Below are positions 6,627 to 14,288 of a stretch of DNA of 25,058 nt, in pieces; the stretch's first letter is position 1; every line of letters begins with the position of its first letter. The stretch comes from DATFJZ01 sp034660495 (GTDB lineage: Bacteria; Desulfobacterota; Desulfobacteria; Desulfobacterales; Desulfobacteraceae), in contig JAYEJJ010000041.1 in NCBI GenBank assembly GCA_034660495.1, positions 1 through 25,058 on the forward strand, given 5' to 3'. The notes below the pieces were generated by a model. The model was not told the origin of the DNA. It saw only the letters and a program-made list of their open reading frames with translations, and did no database searches. The position numbers were made by a program, and so were the translations under genes.

Positions 6627-8468
6627 CTAACTGATAAAAAATCCAAAATCGGCCAGACGTTTTTTTACTCCGGGCATATCTGAGTTTTTGATCACCACAT
6701 GATAATCCTGCGCACGGATGATCTTTTGTTTTAACAATTTGTCTGTGGTTAACAGGGTGAGCAGATCCCTGTCCGGCTGGACTTTGAAAGTCGATACGGA
6801 GTTGATCTTTTTAAGGGGGTTGATCCGGGTTGTTACTTCTTTAAAGAATTCTTCCCAGACGGCCGGTGGGTTTTTTTCAATATTTTCCCTGAACAGATTT
6901 ATTTTTTTTTCAACGTCCGATGCAGATTTACATTCCTTTAAAAAGGATTGATAATTGAGCATATAGCTGGTTTGGGTGATCTGCTGACCCATGGTCTCCA
7001 AAATCATCTCTTTTACAGCATCTTTGCCGTAAAGGGAGACAATAGTTTTTTGATCATTAAGTTCCACTTCTGCAGATTCAATGGTTATGGTTTGTTCAAA
7101 ATGATCTGTTCTGCCAGTTATCCAGCTTCCCAGATCGGTGAGCCTTACATACTGCAGTCCGTCGTACACGGAAAGCCAGGGCTTTCCAAAAGATTGGTAA
7201 ACCCGGTTTTCAGGGGATGAATAGCCAATATCCACAACACCCAGGGCGGCAAATAAAAACATCATCATTTTGAGCAATGGCAGGGCTATCACCTCAAGGG
7301 AGGAGAGATCTATGACGCGGAACAGTTCAGAGGACTGGAAACTGTATTGTGATTCCATTCTCACCTGCAAATCATAGTAGACAGGACTGCTTTCAAAGGG
7401 ATTTAAATCAATTCCCCTGTAAAATGCCCAATGGGCAAGGCTGTTAATGGACATCCATTTGTCTTCAGGCAGCATTTTTATGATTTTATGAAGATTTTTG
7501 CGAATTTGAATCTCATTTTTGTCAGAATTATATGGCTCTTTCTGGTATTTGATATGGTGTAACACCCTCCCGGTCGGGAATACTTTAAAATCATCATGGG
7601 TAAGAAAATCCGTAACCATTTTTTTTAAAAACCCGGGAACATCCTGTAATTCTTTTGTCTGTTTGCGTGACATGCTGGCAAAAAAATCGCCGATAAGCTG
7701 TGTTTTCAGGTTTGCAATCTCTTTGTCCCCTGACGCATAATACTCCGTCATACTGCACAGATCTGCCATTTGTTTTAAGGAGGATTTTAGCAGACTGTTT
7801 CCTGCTTTATTGAACTTCAACCGTCCCTGGTGGATAAAACTGACAATTGCAGGCAGACGTTTTAAAATATTCTGGTTGTCTTGATGAATGGATGTAACCT
7901 TGGAAGAAATCTCCTTTTCCGCTACTGGCGCTGCAAATTCCGGTTCAGGCAGTACTTTCCTCAACTTTTTCTGGAGAGAAGAATCTATGGCAATACAAAC
8001 AAGCCTCTTTTTTCTATATTCCATAACTTTGTTGCTTTGAAAAAGAAAAAAAACTGGGTCCTGTTCTATAATTTCATCCAGGGGCATTTCTTTCCCCTTG
8101 CAGGTCAGTTTTTTCCCCAGGAGTTGAAAAACTTTTTCTTCAGCTGTTGTTGTGTCCAATGAATCGAACTCCCAGGTGAACATGTAAATCAGCATCATAA
8201 CCGGCTCTGGCAGTTTTTCCGCAAATATTTTAAAAAGATCACGGTTTTTCAAAAATATCGCAATCAGCTTTACACATGAATCGTGACTGTATTCTTTGAG
8301 TTCCCGGATATTGTCTGGATTTTTTTTCTTTCTTTCCAGTACAGGGATAAGATCCTTTAAATACAACTCATAAAGCGCTTTTTCATTTGTGAAATTACAA
8401 TAAGCGTGAACAATTCTTTCCATGTCGTTGTATTTTAAAAGGGTTTTATAACTTTTGCGATTGAACAT
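6627..8468 (-). CDS. Large conserved protein of unknown function paired with a SNF2 ATPase
   Basis: The protein has 613 residues, is mostly helical and charged, and has no membrane segments or signal peptide. No catalytic motif is visible. The last ~120 residues (from FLKECKSASDVEKKINLFRE through NPPAVWEEFFKEV to VQPDRDLLTLL and a final KKRLADFGFFI) resemble the C-terminus of proteins encoded beside SNF2-type helicases in other phyla. The segment VQPDRDLL recalls helicase-associated domains of the XPB/Ssl2 N-terminal type, but the likeness is weak. The gene follows the SNF2 gene by 83 bp on the same strand and is probably co-transcribed. I infer a partner or substrate-recognition subunit for that ATPase. 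Confidence 0.75.
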   Translation of the reverse strand: MFNRKSYKTLLKYNDMERIVHAYCNFTNEKALYELYLKDLIPVLERKKKNPDNIRELKEYSHDSCVKLIAIFLKNRDLFKIFAEKLPEPVMMLIYMFTWEFDSLDTTTAEEKVFQLLGKKLTCKGKEMPLDEIIEQDPVFFLFQSNKVMEYRKKRLVCIAIDSSLQKKLRKVLPEPEFAAPVAEKEISSKVTSIHQDNQNILKRLPAIVSFIHQGRLKFNKAGNSLLKSSLKQMADLCSMTEYYASGDKEIANLKTQLIGDFFASMSRKQTKELQDVPGFLKKMVTDFLTHDDFKVFPTGRVLHHIKYQKEPYNSDKNEIQIRKNLHKIIKMLPEDKWMSINSLAHWAFYRGIDLNPFESSPVYYDLQVRMESQYSFQSSELFRVIDLSSLEVIALPLLKMMMFLFAALGVVDIGYSSPENRVYQSFGKPWLSVYDGLQYVRLTDLGSWITGRTDHFEQTITIESAEVELNDQKTIVSLYGKDAVKEMILETMGQQITQTSYMLNYQSFLKECKSASDVEKKINLFRENIEKNPPAVWEEFFKEVTTRINPLKKINSVSTFKVQPDRDLLTLLTTDKLLKQKIIRAQDYHVVIKNSDMPGVKKRLADFGFFIS

Positions 8469-8551
8469 ATTTTACTATCCTTGAATATATTATCGGCCTT
8501 AGGTACTGTTTCACCTGACTTTTGATCAAAGCCGCTTTATTTTAAACCAGG

Positions 8552-11341
8552 TTAACCCCCCAGTACATACGCCACATCTGATTCATTCATTTGTTTAATT
8601 GAGGCATTGTCACTTGCAATAAGGGAATTGAACAGCTCTTTTTTCTTTTCCTGGAGCTTGAGGATTTTTTCCTCAATACTGTTTTTTGCAATAAGCCGGT
8701 AGCTGAATACCGTATTTTTCTGGCCGATCCTGTGGGCCCGGTCAATGGCCTGGGTCTCTGCTGCAATATTCCACCACGGATCAAAGAGAAACACATAGTC
8801 CGCTCTCGTAAGATTCAGACCCAGTCCGCCTGTTTTCAATGTCATCAGCAGGGCCTGGCAGGTTTCATCGGTCTGGAACCGGTCCACAATACTGCTTCGG
8901 TCCCTGGTGGCGCCGGTCATAACCAGGTGGTCAATACCGGCCTGGTTCATATCCTGGGACACGCATTCCAGGGAGTGAAGATAGTTGGCAAAAACCAGCA
9001 CTTTGTGTCTGCCTGCCACAGCATCCGTCACATGGTCCATTAAAATCTCCCGCTTGGGGGATGTGATAATGTTGTCGCTTTTAATCTCAGGAATGGAGGC
9101 GATCTGGCGAAGTTCCCCCAGGGCCTGAAGGATAAAAAACTGGGATTTATTAAGTCCCTTGTCTTTTATTTCCCTGTTAATGGCTTCCTGGTACATTTGG
9201 CGCCGCTGGTGATAGAGCTCGGCCTGTTCCTGGGTCATGTCCACAAACAGCGTCTGTTCCACTTTGTCAGGCAGGTCCTTGAGCACATCTTTTTTAACCC
9301 GCCTGAGGATAAAGGGATAGATCTTTTTTTTCAACTCTTTGACCACGGCTTTGTCATTGTTTTTCTGAATGGGGGTGAGGTAGTTCCTGGAGAAATCAGA
9401 AACATTTCCGAACATGGCAGGGTTTAAAAACCTGAACAGGGAGTAGAGCTCACCCAGGTTGTTTTCCAGTGGCGTGCCGCTCAAGGCAAGGCGGTGGTCA
9501 GTTTTCAGCAGCATCACTGCTTTGGCGGTTTTGGAGTTTAGATTTTTAATATTCTGGGATTCGTCCAGCACCACCATGTGAAAGGGTGTCTCTTTGAGCT
9601 GTTCAATATCGTTTCTCACCACAGCATAGGTGGTAAGGATAATATTAAAACGCAACGCCTCTTCTATATCCCTGGCAATTCCGTAATAGCAGGTATATGT
9701 TAAATCCGGGGCAAATCTGTCAAGCTCACTTTCCCAGTTGAATAACAGGGTCCTTGGCATGATGATAAGGGTGGGTGTGTCGACTGCCGGGTAGATAGAG
9801 GCCAGAAGTGCAATGGTCTGTATGGTTTTTCCAAGGCCCATGTCATCGGCCAGGCAGCCGCCAAGCTTGTGCTGGTGCAGGTAGGATACCCATTTAAACC
9901 CCTGTTTCTGGTAGTTTCTCAGGGTGGCATTGATTTTGGGCAGTCTCTTTTTTGAACTTTTCAGTTTATTGAACCCCAGGAAAATTTCCCTGGATCGTTT
10001 AAAGGTCTCATGGGCGATTTTATCCCCAATAAGCTCCTCCACAATGGGCAGATCAAAAAATGAGACCTTGACGCCGGATTTCTTTTTTTTAAAAATCCGT
10101 TCCAGTTTCTTCATATACTCGGGGTTGACCACGGCACTCACGCCGTCGCTGAGCTGTATATAGGCGGTTTGTCTGTACTGGCGCAAAATATCATTTAAGG
10201 TGAAGGTTTCACCGTCAAAATCCAAAGTGGCATCCCCTTCCAGGAAATCAATGCCGTGATCGAGGTTTAAATTAAGCTTGGGCTGAACATGTTTTACCTT
10301 ATACGCTTTCAGTTTTTCAGCGCCCATGATGGTGTACCGGGTCAGCAGCAAGGGCAGCTCCTCTGTAATAAAACGGGTTGCCAAATCCGGTTCCAATACC
10401 ATAAAATTATCCTGAACATAGACGGCATCATTTTGCCTGAGCGCTCTGGCATGTTTTTTAACAAGGGTATGAATATCTTGGAAACACCCTGCTATATCGC
10501 CATGAATCAATGGGCTCACTGTGATATTCTCTTCCAGGTCATTGACCGAGACGATCCTGTCTATCTCAAAATTGTCAAAAAAATCCGGAGAAAACCCAGG
10601 ATAAACGGCTGATACCTTGAGGTTCAGTGCCTGATTTTGGGAAACGTTGGCAAATATAAGAGCAGGGCGGGTTTTCTGGGGCTCCCCCTGGACAACCTGG
10701 TAACAGTTATAGGTCACCTCAACATTAAAGAGATTGGAAAAGACCAAAGACAGGTATTGTTCCAGGAAATCCTCACCCAATCGGGTTTCAAATAAAGAAA
10801 GGGCGCTGAAAGATTTTCCCAGGGGCGGCACCTTGTACACTGTTTTACCTGACAACATAGCGGTTTCCGTTACCGGAAAAAATTTTTTCACCTGTTTTTG
10901 GCCGTGCCACAGTTCAATGGCCGTTGAAACCCCCTTTTCCCGCTGTTTAACTGCCAGCTTTACCCTGGCTTCTCCCCTGGCCGTTGTGATCTTTCTGCCA
11001 TTTTCATCCATCAACCGGTTGGACTCAACAAGCAGGGTGAGCAGATAGTCATTGCCGTTGAGATAGAATTGACTGTCAGACTGGTCTGTATCCCAGTCAA
11101 TGGTAAACTTCTCCTGCTCCCTGATCCGGCTGATTTCTTTGAGAATTTTTCGTTCGTGCCCGGAATAGAACTCATACCCGGGGTCAACGCTTTTTCCGGC
11201 GGTATCCACAGGGGTAATGGTTATCCCCTGGTCGGTATTTTTCATGACAAAATTCAGCGCATCAGGCACCTTTACTGTATTGTGAATAACCGGGGTTGTT
11301 TTTTTCAGTTTCTTAAAAAGTGTATCAATCGTCTGAACCAT
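8552..11341 (-). CDS. SNF2/RAD54-family DEAD/DEAH-box ATPase
   Basis: The protein has about 929 residues and is complete. Motifs in order are: Q-like region LRNYQKQGFKWVSYL, Walker A DDMGLGKT near residue 500, motif II DESQ (DEAH variant) near 591, motif III LSGTPLENNLGELYSLF, and C-terminal RecA motifs V and VI (TGGLGLNLTRAD, then QAIDRAHRIGQ near 861). These define a bacterial SNF2 translocase acting on double-stranded DNA or on protein-DNA complexes. The N-terminal ~480 residues are unassigned, as in SNF2 proteins with SWIM-type or helicase-associated regions, although no SWIM zinc motif is visible. The start ATG at 11341 is chosen because GGGAG lies seven bases upstream; a TTG start at 11398 lacks an RBS. 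The gene is paired with the unknown 6627-8468 gene. Confidence 0.93.
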   Translation of the reverse strand: MVQTIDTLFKKLKKTTPVIHNTVKVPDALNFVMKNTDQGITITPVDTAGKSVDPGYEFYSGHERKILKEISRIREQEKFTIDWDTDQSDSQFYLNGNDYLLTLLVESNRLMDENGRKITTARGEARVKLAVKQREKGVSTAIELWHGQKQVKKFFPVTETAMLSGKTVYKVPPLGKSFSALSLFETRLGEDFLEQYLSLVFSNLFNVEVTYNCYQVVQGEPQKTRPALIFANVSQNQALNLKVSAVYPGFSPDFFDNFEIDRIVSVNDLEENITVSPLIHGDIAGCFQDIHTLVKKHARALRQNDAVYVQDNFMVLEPDLATRFITEELPLLLTRYTIMGAEKLKAYKVKHVQPKLNLNLDHGIDFLEGDATLDFDGETFTLNDILRQYRQTAYIQLSDGVSAVVNPEYMKKLERIFKKKKSGVKVSFFDLPIVEELIGDKIAHETFKRSREIFLGFNKLKSSKKRLPKINATLRNYQKQGFKWVSYLHQHKLGGCLADDMGLGKTIQTIALLASIYPAVDTPTLIIMPRTLLFNWESELDRFAPDLTYTCYYGIARDIEEALRFNIILTTYAVVRNDIEQLKETPFHMVVLDESQNIKNLNSKTAKAVMLLKTDHRLALSGTPLENNLGELYSLFRFLNPAMFGNVSDFSRNYLTPIQKNNDKAVVKELKKKIYPFILRRVKKDVLKDLPDKVEQTLFVDMTQEQAELYHQRRQMYQEAINREIKDKGLNKSQFFILQALGELRQIASIPEIKSDNIITSPKREILMDHVTDAVAGRHKVLVFANYLHSLECVSQDMNQAGIDHLVMTGATRDRSSIVDRFQTDETCQALLMTLKTGGLGLNLTRADYVFLFDPWWNIAAETQAIDRAHRIGQKNTVFSYRLIAKNSIEEKILKLQEKKKELFNSLIASDNASIKQMNESDVAYVLGG

Positions 11342-11436
11342 GTTTTGTCTCCCAGCCTTTTTACCAGGGGGCAGGCTGTTTACCTCATTCTTTGCCAATT
11401 CTGTATAACCACATGTCCTGGCGGACTCAACGAAGC

Positions 11437-11513
11437 ATGAAAGCTTTTAGCTGTTAGCTTTTAGCTTTTAGCTTTTAGCTGAGTACTGACAGCTGACAGC
11501 TGATGGCTTTCAT
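11437..11513 (+). repeat. Heptamer-type repeat element, copy 1
   Basis: The element begins ATGAAAGC and ends GCTTTCAT. Inside are four TTTAGCT or GTTAGCT heptamers, GAGTACTGA, and CAGCTGA/TGGCT heptamers. A second copy of the same architecture in the opposite orientation is at 21423-21468. Apart from this, the 11342-11629 stretch holds nothing I recognise. Confidence 0.75.
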
Positions 11514-11629
11514 ATAAAAAATCATCATGATGCACAGCATCACAACAAACCATGAAACTTGAACAGAAGCTGCATACAGGCAGCAAACCGCGATGCTTTT
11601 TCACTTCAGCCAGCGCTTTTCCCAATGCA

Positions 11630-12214
11630 TCAGGAATCCTGGAACTTTACTCTGTAATAGATATCTGAAAGCAGCAGACTGCATTTGACAGACTCTATTT
11701 CCATTGTATGTTCCATATTCTCATATGCAAAATACCTCCAGCTTCCCTCATCACTGCGAACGTATCTTTCCACAAGGTATGAATTCTGGGATACAAGGAT
11801 ATATTCCTGCAGTGACGGAACAAGGCGGTAATGCTGAAATTTTGCTCCCCTGTCATATGCTTCGGTAGAGTCAGAAAGGATTTCAATTATGACAATGGGG
11901 TTAAGCAGGGTGTCAAACTTGTCGTCTTCCAATTTGATATCACCGCAGACAATCACAATATCCGGGTAGGTATATTTGTCGAGTTTATCAACCTTTACCC
12001 GCATATCACTTATAAACGCCTCACATGAAGATCCTTCAAGTTGATTCTCAAGCCTTTGGATAATATTACGATTAATTCGATTATGATTCAGGCTTGCTCC
12101 CACCATTGCAAATATTTCACCATCATAATATTCGTGCCTGTGTTCTGAGGCTCTCTCAAATTCAAGATACTTTTCCGGTGTCATTCGGATATTTGTTTGC
12201 GGTTGTGCGTTCAT
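11630..12214 (-). CDS. Uma2-family (DUF820) putative endonuclease
   Basis: The protein has 194 residues, the normal length for Uma2 proteins. It begins with MTPEKYLEFE and EHRHEYYDGEIFAM, then has the PD-(D/E)XK nuclease-like core: VKVDKLDKYTYPDIVIVCGD (the PD motif) and NPIVIIEILSDSTEAYDRG (the E-x-L/S position), followed by KFQHYRLVPSLQEYILV. The family is very common in cyanobacteria and some Desulfobacterota and is thought to be restriction-endonuclease-like, but its biological role is unknown. The expected K after the catalytic Glu is replaced by Leu and Ser, as in many family members. AAGGGG lies six bases before the ATG at 12214. The gene stands alone between repeat elements. Confidence 0.9.
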   Translation of the reverse strand: MNAQPQTNIRMTPEKYLEFERASEHRHEYYDGEIFAMVGASLNHNRINRNIIQRLENQLEGSSCEAFISDMRVKVDKLDKYTYPDIVIVCGDIKLEDDKFDTLLNPIVIIEILSDSTEAYDRGAKFQHYRLVPSLQEYILVSQNSYLVERYVRSDEGSWRYFAYENMEHTMEIESVKCSLLLSDIYYRVKFQDS

Positions 12215-12281
12215 TCAGTTTCCCCTTAATCCTGTGTCAGGATGTCCCCTGCACTGTGCCCCTCACACTTTTGTCAGTACA

Positions 12282-12402
12282 ACTCGGTCATCAAGCTTTT
12301 TGAACAGCACCGCCTCCAGCGGTTGCTCTGTCAGGAACGAGAACGACGGAGCAACCCCTGGGGGCGGCGCTCGGTTCTTCCATAAAAACTTGATAACCGA
12401 GT
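12282..12402 (+). repeat. Complete dispersed palindromic (MITE-like) element, copy B
   Basis: The outer ends ACTCGGTCATCAAG and CTTGATAACCGAGT are near-perfect inverted repeats. Inner arms GCGGTTGC and the GGGGGCGG region also pair. The left half in reverse orientation matches the copies at 5578 and 23218. The right half, with GGCGCTCGGTTCTTCCAT, matches the copy at 24681. This ~121-bp element appears complete, whereas the other copies are halves. The family is noncoding; I know of no name for it. Confidence 0.7.
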
Positions 12403-12603
12403 ATAACAGTATTCACAAGTATGTCAAGATAAGATGTGATTGCGTTACATATTGATTTTAAAGGATAAAACAGGCGGCCCCACCATAATGACGGGGAGGG
12501 TTTCAGGTGTCTGTGCAGGCGAGAGAAAATATTCACAGGCACAGGCAAACAAGGTCAGTAAAAAAGAGACAATCATCCGGCACCGCAAAATTTAAGATTT
12601 AAG

Positions 12604-12632
12604 TTGACAGAATCGTCTAAAACCGTTAGCTT
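12604..12632 (+). promoter_or_regulatory. Candidate promoter for the c-di-GMP riboswitch transcript
   Basis: A perfect -35 box TTGACA lies at 12604-12609, followed after 17 bases by TAGCTT as a weak -10. Transcription would begin just at or before the riboswitch aptamer. No sigma-28 or sigma-54 pattern was recognised. Confidence 0.45.
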
Positions 12633-12730
12633 TATGGAAAAAGGCAAACTTTTCGAAAGAAAAGGACGCAAAGCTTCCGGCCTGACTCATCTTTTTTTTC
12701 AAGTGATATGGCAGCGGGGCTGCTGATAAA
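12633..12730 (+). ncRNA. Cyclic di-GMP-I (GEMM-I) riboswitch
   Basis: The sequence carries the conserved GEMM-I parts in order: GGCAAAC at 12643-12649, a P2 stem closed by a CGAAAG tetraloop, GGACGCAAAGC, the tetraloop receptor segment CTTCCGGCCT, and a second stem ending GGCAGCGGGGCTGC. These match the binding core of the Vibrio Vc2 aptamer almost base for base. It lies in the leader of the flagellar-rod-like gene at 12861. Downstream, TTTATCAGCCC (12765-12775) can pair with the aptamer tail GGGCTGCTGATAAA, which would disrupt the P3 side and suggests a switching platform. Confidence 0.9.
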
Positions 12731-12787
12731 GAAACTTTTCTCGCAATCATCTTGTTCATTCAGTTTATCAGCCCTGAAAAAACCAGG

Positions 12788-12821
12788 TTTTCCCCCCGCC
12801 CGAATACTGAATCGGGGAAAA
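12788..12821 (+). terminator. Hairpin in the riboswitch leader
   Basis: TTTTCCCC at 12788-12795 pairs with GGGGAAAA at 12814-12821. A T-rich tail (TTTGTTTT) follows 6 bases later. It lies between the riboswitch and the gene and may be the conditional terminator; the alternative is that switching acts on the aptamer-tail stem ending at 12775. The rest of 12403-12603 shows no feature. Confidence 0.4.
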
Positions 12822-12860
12822 TCAGATTTGTTTTATGGAAAGAATTAAGAGGAGACTATC

Positions 12861-13205
12861 ATGACAACTTCAATCAACACCAGTACCCAGGCAATCAAAG
12901 CCTTTGGCACAGGTATGGCTGTGACGGCAAACAACATTGCCAATGTTGAATCAGAAGATTTTAAAAGCAGCAGGGCTGTGATGAATGAAGAGGACAATGG
13001 GGGGGTAAAAGTTACCTTGAGTCAGAATTCATCCCCAGGGCCCCTTGTGACCAGGGATGACGGTTCAACCCAGGCGCTTTCAAACACAGACCTTGCTTCA
13101 GAATTTACCAGTATGATTAATTTCCAATCCGGTTATGATGCCAATATAAAGTCGGTTCAGACAGCCGATGAGATGAAGGGCACAATAATCAATATGATTA
13201 CCTGA
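12861..13205 (+). CDS. Small flagellar basal-body-rod-like protein
   Basis: The protein has 114 residues. The N-terminus (INTSTQAIKAFGTGMAVTAN followed by NIANVES) and the C-terminus (LASEFTSMINFQSGYDANIK, then a VQTADEM helix) are the two conserved helical ends of flagellar rod and hook proteins of the FlgB/FlgC/FlgE/FlgG family. The middle is only ~50 residues, shorter than FlgC (~135-150). It lacks flanking flagellar genes, so it may be a stand-alone paralogue used in rod assembly or in a related structure. GAGGAG sits nine bases before the ATG. A c-di-GMP-I riboswitch occupies the leader, so expression is probably tied to the motile-sessile switch. The gene is followed directly by a YitT fragment. 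Confidence 0.88.
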   Translation: MTTSINTSTQAIKAFGTGMAVTANNIANVESEDFKSSRAVMNEEDNGGVKVTLSQNSSPGPLVTRDDGSTQALSNTDLASEFTSMINFQSGYDANIKSVQTADEMKGTIINMIT

Positions 13206-13207
13206 TA

Positions 13208-13483
13208 AAAACCTATTACCCGGATAAGCTCAAACAGGTGATAATGAAAACCCCTGGCAAAGGGATTTCCCAGTGGGAGGTCACTGGGGGATACTCCAAC
13301 AACATGTATACCATGCTCTTCTGCACCATCAGCAGATCCCAGGTCCAGGATCTCAAGGCCATTGTGGCAGAATATGAACCCAAAGCCTTTCTCGTTATTG
13401 GAGTGGCCCAGCAGGCTGTGGGCAGTTTCAGCTTCATGGGCCATAAAAAGAGCAGCAGGAAAATCGTTATGCCGGAAGAGTAG
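13208..13483 (+). pseudogene. C-terminal (DUF2179) fragment of a YitT-family membrane protein
   Basis: The frame beginning three bases after the previous stop reads YYPDKLKQVIM, then GISQWEVTGGYSNNMYTMLF, CTISRSQVQDLK and IVAEYEPKAFLVIG. This is the DUF2179 domain that normally follows five or six membrane helices in YitT proteins (~280 residues). No membrane part is encoded upstream; instead the flagellar-like gene ends there. It is therefore either a relic fused by deletion or a stand-alone DUF2179 gene starting at the GTG at 13238. The missing RBS favours a relic. The DUF2179 domain is thought to bind a small ligand. Confidence 0.65.
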
Positions 13484-13543
13484 TATTCCCCCTGGGACAG
13501 AGCTGCAAAACGGGTGCTCTTACTCGATTATCATGGGGTGGGG

Positions 13544-14284
13544 TCAGGCTTCGGTTAGGGCATCAACAAGTTCAGCCTTTCTCATTCTCGAATAGCCTTT
13601 TATTTTTTTTGCTTTGGCCAATACTTTGAGTTCAGCAATTGTCTTATTTTCAATGTCTTTCTTTACGGTTTGAATTTCATCCACAGAAACCGTCTGCCTG
13701 GCTGATTCGAAAATTTTATTTTCCCATTGGGTCAACTGCTCATTGAGAAAAGCCTGAGATCTGTTCTCCCATTGTGTCAGCCTCTCATTGATAAGGGTTT
13801 GAAAACTTATTTCCATCTGTTGCATCATTCGCGTCAGTTGAGATGGCAATGAACTCAGTATATTTGTCAGTTCCTTTTGAAGAGATTGCAATATTTTGGA
13901 ATGTATTAACTCAGCCCCCTCATTCACAGGAAATTTTCCACCCGACTTGATCTCGTGATAAGACGAAAATAAGGGTAAAAAGTTCTCCAACTCTTTCAAT
14001 TGCCTGAAAATTGCCTGTTCAGCGCTGGGGGAAATCACAAAGGCATTGACCATTTCACCTTTACGCGGATTTTTTTCCCGCGCTTTCAGCGCGGCATGGT
14101 ATTCCATATCTCCCTCAACGACAATATAGCTTTCAGGCCCCGTTGGTTTTAAAAGCAGCGGCCTTACGAGTCCTTCACATTCCAGAATCGAATCCGCCAG
14201 TTTTTCAACCTTTGCCTTATCAATTTTTTCGAGGGAGACGGAAGACATAATACTTTTAACATCAACCAGGAAAAATTCCATCAT
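13544..14284 (-). CDS. ParB-like domain protein with coiled coil and Rho_N-like C-terminus
   Basis: The protein has 246 residues. Residues ~8-85 resemble the ParB N-terminal domain: LADSILECEGLVRPLLLK followed by VVEGDMEYHAALKARE. The usual ParB Arg-rich catalytic box (GERRxRA) is reduced to VEGDMEYHAA, so CTP binding is doubtful. Residues ~120-195 are coiled coil with a near-duplicated block around LTQWEN. The last ~35 residues (IAELKVLAKAKKIKGYSRMR, then KAELVDAL) look like the SAP/Rho_N fold that binds nucleic acid. The gene starts four bases after the ParA stop; the second ATG (14281) has the better spacing from GAGG. It acts presumably with the ParA fusion as partition-like partner, with the Rho_N part replacing the normal ParB DNA-binding domain. 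Confidence 0.8.
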   Translation of the reverse strand: MMEFFLVDVKSIMSSVSLEKIDKAKVEKLADSILECEGLVRPLLLKPTGPESYIVVEGDMEYHAALKAREKNPRKGEMVNAFVISPSAEQAIFRQLKELENFLPLFSSYHEIKSGGKFPVNEGAELIHSKILQSLQKELTNILSSLPSQLTRMMQQMEISFQTLINERLTQWENRSQAFLNEQLTQWENKIFESARQTVSVDEIQTVKKDIENKTIAELKVLAKAKKIKGYSRMRKAELVDALTEA

Positions 14285-14288
14285 ATCC

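Noticed and set aside
13517..13540. Another copy of the palindromic element end (ACTCGATTATCA)
   Set aside because: Only 12 bases match, without the flanking G-rich part.
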